Source: Romanomermis culicivorax (Eukaryota; Nematoda; Enoplea; Mermithida; Mermithidae). Taken from it: a stretch of 64,000 bases of DNA. The position numbers and the translations under genes were made by a program. A model generated the notes under the pieces. The model was not told the DNA's origin, did not search any database, and was given only the letters and a program-made list of their open reading frames with translations. Where the stretch lies: NCBI GenBank assembly GCA_963922205.1, contig CAWUHX010000068.1:248001-312000 (forward strand), written 5' to 3'. Numbering within the stretch: position 1 is the first letter of the stretch; the number at the start of each line of letters is the position of its first letter. Below are positions 58,316 through 64,000 of the stretch, in pieces.

Positions 58316-60057
58316 TTTAACGCATTAATTTTTTGTAAAAATCTTGCCCAACCTATTTTTCAGTTAACCATGTCAGTGAGAAGAGAAAAAACTGTGCAAC
58401 AAAATAGTTCACGAAATCCCATAAAGGAATGGAATGCTGAGACAATTTAAATAGCTCTAGAATTGTTCAGGAATTAATTCAATTTTCTACTACGAACGAA
58501 TATCTATGTTATGTATATTTAACAACCATGTAAAGACTAGAGAAAATAAAGTCGAAAATCGTGTTAATTTCTGATCGAAACATAGTGCCATTATCAACGA
58601 TATCGATTTTTCTATTTGAATCAAGCAAACACAAAAAGTAACAATTTCAGTTTTAAATCCGAATCTGACTGAATGAAGAGAGAATATTCAGAATTTCTTT
58701 TCACTCATCAGTCTTGACAGCCTAAAAGTTTGCTGCAACGATTCAAAGAGAAATCGTTCGCGTTCGGGTCAAATAGACGACTAGGAAATATTATATTCAT
58801 TGATTCGGCGCTAAGCGCCGAAAAAGTTTTGCATTTTCAGCCCCTAAAACGCCTAAAAATCATGGAAACTTTATGTTTGACCAGTCAAAAATCTATGCCA
58901 ATTGGCACAAACGCCCAAAATTTTTTCTGCCATTCCAAATTTTATGTGCCAAAACATGGTTTCTTGGCACAAAAAAATTTGGATTGGCACAAAAAATTTT
59001 GGGCGTTTGTGCCAATTGGCACACATTTTTTGACTGGTCGAAGGCTGAATTTCCTTGATTTTTAGTCATTTTGGGGGATGAAAACGCAAAATTTTTCGGC
59101 GCGAATATTACATACTTTCATCTGTCTAGAACTCGAGAGAATTGTATTTTAATAGTATATTTGTTTTATCGCAATAAACTTTAAGATTGTCAATGATGAT
59201 AAATAAATAGAAATGCTTAACTTCCACTGTTCATTCCGTGTGATATTAAAAGCCAAAATTTTTATTTTGATGTTTGATTAGAAAGAAAAATTGACATTGT
59301 TTGCACAATTTTTCAACCAAAAATTCACGCGACGTAACTTTCGGCTTGGTTTTTTTTCAGGAGAAAGCAATTATAGACATCCTTAATTTATTTAATCGGT
59401 GTTAAGGAGAAATTCGTCGTAGCCGAAAATTGAAGAAAAATATAATTTGCCTGAAAAATTCTTTAAAAATAATCTGAATTCTCGCAGCATCCGATTTCTT
59501 TTCGAATCAGTTTTTTTAGCGCACTGATGTGATTAGATAAAATAGAATTGGCACGGTTTTTATGCAAATTAGAGCTGTGAAAGTATCTTTGGTCATGTGT
59601 TTACTAAACTTCGGCATAAAACTTTTTAAAGGTTTTCAGTATGTTTTTAGGCCGCAAAATTTTTTGTGCCATTGGCACCAATTTTTTAGGCCCTTTGTGC
59701 CAATTGGCACAAATGTCCGTGCACAAAAAAAAAACACTGCGCTCCGCGCAACTTCCTTTTCTTCCCTCAAGAAAAGTGTTGCTTTCTGACTGAAAAAGTT
59801 CTGTAGAGGCGAACAAATTATGAGCCATTTCCCCATTCGATTACAAATTCGGGTAGTTCGTAGTCGAAAATGTGATTTTTTTGGTGCATTTTACATACTC
59901 CTGTGTTTTTCTCGCGAAATCGGTGCTTTGCTCATCTACTTTGTGAAGTAGAGAACTTAATCAGTCAAATTTGGCTGATAACAGATATTACAGAGATGAC
60001 AGCGGTGAAATTTCGCGGCAATTCATTGCTATTATTAATTTCGTTATATTCATTGGG

Positions 60058-61012
60058 CACCGTTTTTTTCCTCGAAGATTTTTTCCATGTGAGAACCGGA
60101 CCCAAAATTCTTTTCCTCATTGCCCAAAAATTTTCCACATTTTCAAAAACGTTTATAATGTGGCTACGAATGCTGTTTTCTACATTTTAGCAGCATACCA
60201 AAGCGTTTTGAAGTTGTTAAAGTCAGAAACCTGAAAAAATAAGGAAAAAATCAAGAAAATTCTGGTTAGGTTACTTAAAATGAGCTGATGAAGAATATAT
60301 TTGTGTTCTGCAGGAGCAGAGAAAGCATGTTAACGATAGAGTTCTCATGAATTTATCCGCTATTGACATTTTTGTGGTTCTGATTAGAATTAAACTAATT
60401 TTTCCTTAGTCCGGCGCGAGGCGCCGCAAATTTTTTTGGATTTTCACTCTCTAAAACGCCCTAAAATGAACCTTCACAACGTTGAGAAATAAATTCAAAT
60501 CAAACTAATCAAAGTAGAAAGTGATTTGTTCCTTATTCCGGCGCTCGAGCTTTGGAAAATAAATCTCTAACAGATACTCATAAACAGAAGTTGTAAAATC
60601 ACAGTTTAGAATGATGTCTCCAATTTCCATCCTTAATAAACGCAAAAGTCCATGTTGCAAACGTTTGCGAAATTCCAAGCATCGGAGAAAAAATTGAGAG
60701 AATCGATGAAAAATCTCTATTTTCAACGAAATACTGACTGTTAACGATTAGCAACTGAAACGAGCTAACTCGATTGATGGAAACTGTTGAACATTTATAA
60801 GCAAGTGGAGGTAGATATGCTAACTGCCGCACCCGATGGAAACTAGTGATTATAATACCCATGACCGGCGCGAAGTGCCGGAAAATTTTGAGATTTAATC
60901 TGTATAAAGTCTAGCGAATGACATCTTTCGGAAGTCCCCAAAATTTTTTCCACAATGAGAACCATACCCAAAATTTTTTTCCTGAAAAGACCCTATTTGA
61001 GAAAAAACGGTG
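60058..61012. mobile_element. Second copy of the CACCGTTTTTTTCC element, 955 bp
   Basis: Ends CACCGTTTTTTTCCTCG and GAGAAAAAACGGTG. Flanks TTCATTGG (60049-60056, plus one G) and TTCATAGG (61013-61020) match at 7 of 8. Cores at about 60411, 60540 and 60862. The ORFs inside have no domain. Confidence 0.88.
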
Positions 61013-62406
61013 TTCATAGGTCTGACCCAAAACTTAAAAAAAATTTTTTCGTCATTTTTTGGTAAATTAGTATAATTACAGCAAGTATGAGAATCTTCTA
61101 ATCAGCTCAAAAAACATAAATAAAGCATGTGTGAATATTTTTTTAGCGAAAAAGGATTTGGCGGAAGAACCGAAGAAGTGCACTGTTATTTTTAGCACAG
61201 GGTTGTTAGCCAATTCGCTAAAGTAGACAGGCAAAAAAATTTAGCCTATGGCTGAAATTTGTACTCGAACTACGGGAAAGTACTTAAACTTTGTTAGCGA
61301 ATTGTCGAAAACGTCTAAAAAAAGATTTTAGCCGAACCAAAAAATATTTAGCCAAAATTGATCATTTGGCTAAAGAAAACACCGTTTCGGAGGGTCAGAA
61401 AGCAAAATCAAGGGATTAATGTTAGGGAAGTGAAATTTTCTTTCAAGACAAATTTTAGGGGGAAAACCAATTTTTTGAGTTATTTTCTCAACTTTTAAAA
61501 GTTCGCGTACAAAGTAAATACGAAATTGCTTTGTACTTATTTAGAATGTCAGGCAAGGGGTATTTTGGTCTTCATGTAATCTTTTATTCCACCTCCTCCC
61601 AACAGAGTTTTTTTCTGCGGCGAGCACAGTTTTCGGAGCTCGTGCAAAAATTTTTGAGGGCGTTTTTTGCACGGTGCATAATTCGACTTTCATAACATAG
61701 GTTTTCAAAGCGGTTCGTATGTTCTTATTTTAGCCCATTCTTTCACAACCTGGAATGTCTCATCTTTTTGTTCAGTTTATCATTTTTTTCTCAAAAAAGC
61801 ATAAATAAGGCATGTGTGAGTATATTTCCAGCTTTTTGTTCCTGATAGCGAAAAAACCTGCATGAAAAACATTGTTTTAAGTTCATTTGAATTCAATAAA
61901 ATGATTTTTTTGTTAGTATTGCATACATATTTTGTGATCTGAAAGGTTCGGGGTCCATTTTGAAATCTGGTTTCTTTTCGGAGTTTTTCGCAGTCACAAG
62001 TTAACAACACTAGTCTTCTGAACATATTTGCCATGCAGCCTCTCACTCAAATGTCAGCGACAGTGATACAGGCAGTATCACACGAATTCACGTTATGAAA
62101 GTGCAGATTTTTTCTCACAGTCCACACTGCACAAAATTTTTGATCCAATTTGTGCACCGCACACCACGCGGGGCACAAAAAACCCTGCCTCCCAATGCTC
62201 ACCTACGAGTAATTTGCATTATAATGTGAAAATAGTGTGTTTGGATCGAACCTTTTTGTACATTTCGCATGTACGTTTTCCGTACTCAGCTGCAGAGCAG
62301 CTGATTTTGCAGTATTCTTGCAAAAAGACTATTGCTTTTACGAAGAATTTTGTTTAAGCATAAATTATGAATATTGGTTGAATAATTAATTCGTGAATAT
62401 TTAAAA
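61013..62406. other. Intergenic with variant hAT-like remnants
   Basis: At 61190-61390 a GCACTGTTATTTTTAGC end with TTAGCCAATTCGCTAA-type palindromes ends near 61385 (GGCTAAAGAAAACACCG). At 61630-62190 paired TGCACGGTGCA/TGTGCACCGCACA segments lie around a piece shared with 25690-26090. No gene is supported. The last 300 bases are the probable promoter and 5' UTR of the next gene. Confidence 0.5.
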
Positions 62407-63602
62407 ATGGACAATAGGGCCATCGACCCGTCGTTTATTTTCAATGATGTCCAGCACAGAATTTCCGGTGCTCCAGCCGTTCAATCATCTAACAGCGGGC
62501 CATATTTTCAACCGCAACGACAACAGTCGGCGCCGATCGGCTGTTTGCCAACAAACTTTCAAATGTTATCCAATAACAATCAAAGCTTCCCTTTGGCGAC
62601 CTCCTCTTCCGTAGCTGGATCTATAGACGTCGTGCATCATCAAATGACGCGTCGCGGTCCCGGTCGACCCAGGAAAGAAACCGCCGGTTCTTCGCCCGGT
62701 TTACAATCATCACGACGTCAGAGACGTTCGCGGGCCGCTTCGATGTTTCGTAATTCGGCGACGTTGGGCTTGGGAAGCGGCTCTTGTTCGACAGGCACGA
62801 CGGGTAGCGACGCTTCGTCGTCTTGTAGCGCCTCGCCCGGCACGCCCGCGGCGGTACTGGGAGTACCACCAACGGGCAGTTACGCGCTCCTTGGGTCGGG
62901 CGAATCGTCATTTTCGGGAGATACGGCTAATTTTTATACTCAGGAAAATAATAACAAGTTAGTTTCTTTATTCATATTCCTCATTTAGTCAGTCACCACT
63001 ATATTTATTCGATACGTTAGAATTTAATATTTTCTAACAAAATTATTATTGGAGTCTAATTGAAAAATCAGGAAAAAATTTTCGTGCGTAAAATAATTTT
63101 TCATGACAGAATATTTCATAATTTTTTGCACATTTTTCGACAGCTTAAATTTTTTTTTGGCGAAATTAGGCCACATGACAGACTTCATTGATAACCTGAA
63201 AACTTAAGAAAGCCCTGATATTTGTGATAAAATTCAAGGGCATTTTTAGGATTGGGTGAAAAAGGAGTCAACGAATTTTTAAATATTTATTGAGCATAAT
63301 ATGCTGCTTTACATATTTTAAGCTTCATTTTTTAGCTTTTTGGAACCGCAACCGCGTTGTCACCTTTGTAATTTGATTGAACATACGGCTTTCGGTTTGG
63401 GACCGCTTTTAAAATTTAAATGTTCGCCACGTGCGCAATACGATCATCAATCGACGAGTTCGAATTTACCAGGTAGTCAATCCTCACCGGCGGAAGAAGC
63501 AAAGGGTTCATCGATGTCCATAAATCAACAGATGCAAGATTCATCGTCAGAATTGACTTTAAGAATCAATTTGAAGCAATCGCGTATTGTTCGGTCTAAT
63601 AT
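62407..63602 (+). CDS. N-terminus of a chromatin-type protein (AT-hook, partial Cys-rich finger), possibly KMT2C/D-like; incomplete
   Basis: Exons 62407-62957 and 63336-63602 join in phase 2 (AAC|AA..C) and the second ends at AAT AT|GTAAGA, so the gene continues beyond the window or past 64000. The first 183 residues are Ser/Gln/Asn/Gly-rich with an AT-hook RRGPGRPRKE (about 80-89) and a basic RRQRRSRAA. Exon 2 opens PQPRCHLCNLIEH..FGLGPLLKF, which resembles the start of the first extended PHD region of MLL3/MLL4 proteins (CxxC, then E..., GxGxLxxF) placed, as in those proteins, after an AT-hook. The SET domain is not in view, so this is an inference; another AT-hook/PHD protein is possible. 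Confidence 0.75.
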
Positions 63603-64000
63603 GTAAGATTACGTAGCTTTCACAAGCGTTTTTAGTTAACCTGGACATGCATTCACGCAGAACTATTGAATAATCCTTAAGGTTGTTTGTGCTGTTGACA
63701 TTTTAGCTTTTAGATTACAAGAAATTTGAGTTGTGACTCTTTTCGTAAAACAGGATTTTGATATTTTATGATGCACAATTGACGTGAGCGCATTATAAAT
63801 GTAAAATATTCTAAGAAAATAATATATACTCAAAACTCCTTTCTTTGGAAACGGACCCGTAGTCAGCTTGCATGTAGCGATAACTTTTGAGCAAGAATCA
63901 CCGTCGTGGAATACCACAGTTGAAATTTTGGTCATTTTCCAGTAATTTTTAATACCAAATCAGTGTCTATCAATTATGAATTTTTCCAGTCCACAAAGTT
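63603..64000. other. Intron of the preceding gene (to window edge)
   Basis: Begins with donor GTAAGA at 63603. No further exon is visible before 64000. Confidence 0.5.

Larger units (their letters stand above)
53531..59743. mobile_element. Nested stack: head-to-head hAT family 1 copies hosting at least six further insertions
   Basis: Outer layer: an inverted family 1 copy from CAGCGTTTTTTTGTGCAC (53552) to about 58950, joined head-to-head to a plus copy ending GTGCACAAAAAAAAAACACTG at 59743. A stray CAGTGTTTTTTTGCGCC terminus sits at 53531. The inverted copy is split at its CTTTTGGCCTAAAAC site by G-tract MITEs, one of which is split by family D copy 2, which holds a LINE split by another LINE. 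Further along it is split by the palindromic MITE, itself split by a 978-bp hAT-like element. Each host sequence resumes on the far side. Confidence 0.85.

Overview
The window is nuclear DNA from an invertebrate animal: AT-rich, with short phase-consistent GT-AG introns, metazoan gene families and very many small DNA transposons. A nematode is the best guess. The evidence is an interstitial run of eight TTAGGC-type hexamers (17002-17051, the nematode telomere unit), a multi-domain peritrophin-A protein with signal peptide, and two calexcitin-like genes. No ribosomal, mitochondrial or marker gene is present, so the phylum is an inference.

Layout. 0-3.4 kb holds a decayed Ty3/gypsy pol fragment and a minisatellite. 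3.8-12.2 kb (minus) is a complete CDK11/PITSLRE kinase gene of 15 coding exons, reassembled here with every splice phase closing (935 aa). 12.4-22.4 kb is a transposon-rich stretch: hAT-like elements with 8-bp target-site duplications, G-tract MITEs, a long-palindrome MITE and a Harbinger-like element with a Myb-like ORF. 23.2-28.6 kb carries broken partial copies of the two flanking genes (peritrophin exons at 23.2-24.0, the CDK11 3' end at 28.0-28.6), with a possible small secreted Cys-rich gene (minus) between them. 29.0-35.9 kb (plus) is a secreted protein of 1266 aa: nine peritrophin-A (CBM14) domains, then a proline-rich modular tail; one intron is filled by a 21-bp satellite. 38.1-47.1 kb (plus) holds two tandem calexcitin-like EF-hand genes with the same exon plan. 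49.1-52.7 kb (plus) is a phospholipid scramblase homologue with no cysteine. 53.5-59.7 kb is a deeply nested stack of transposons. 62.4 kb to the edge (plus) is the start of a large gene with an AT-hook and a half zinc-finger, possibly KMT2C/D-like.

The genes are ordinary single-copy animal genes with no evident joint pathway: transcription/splicing kinase, extracellular chitin-binding matrix, calcium sensing, membrane lipid scrambling and chromatin. The unusual biology is in the mobile DNA. Several hAT-like families share a GC-rich hairpin core but differ in the palindromes next to their ends. Empty sites, target duplications and split hosts inside the window allow the insertion order to be read directly.
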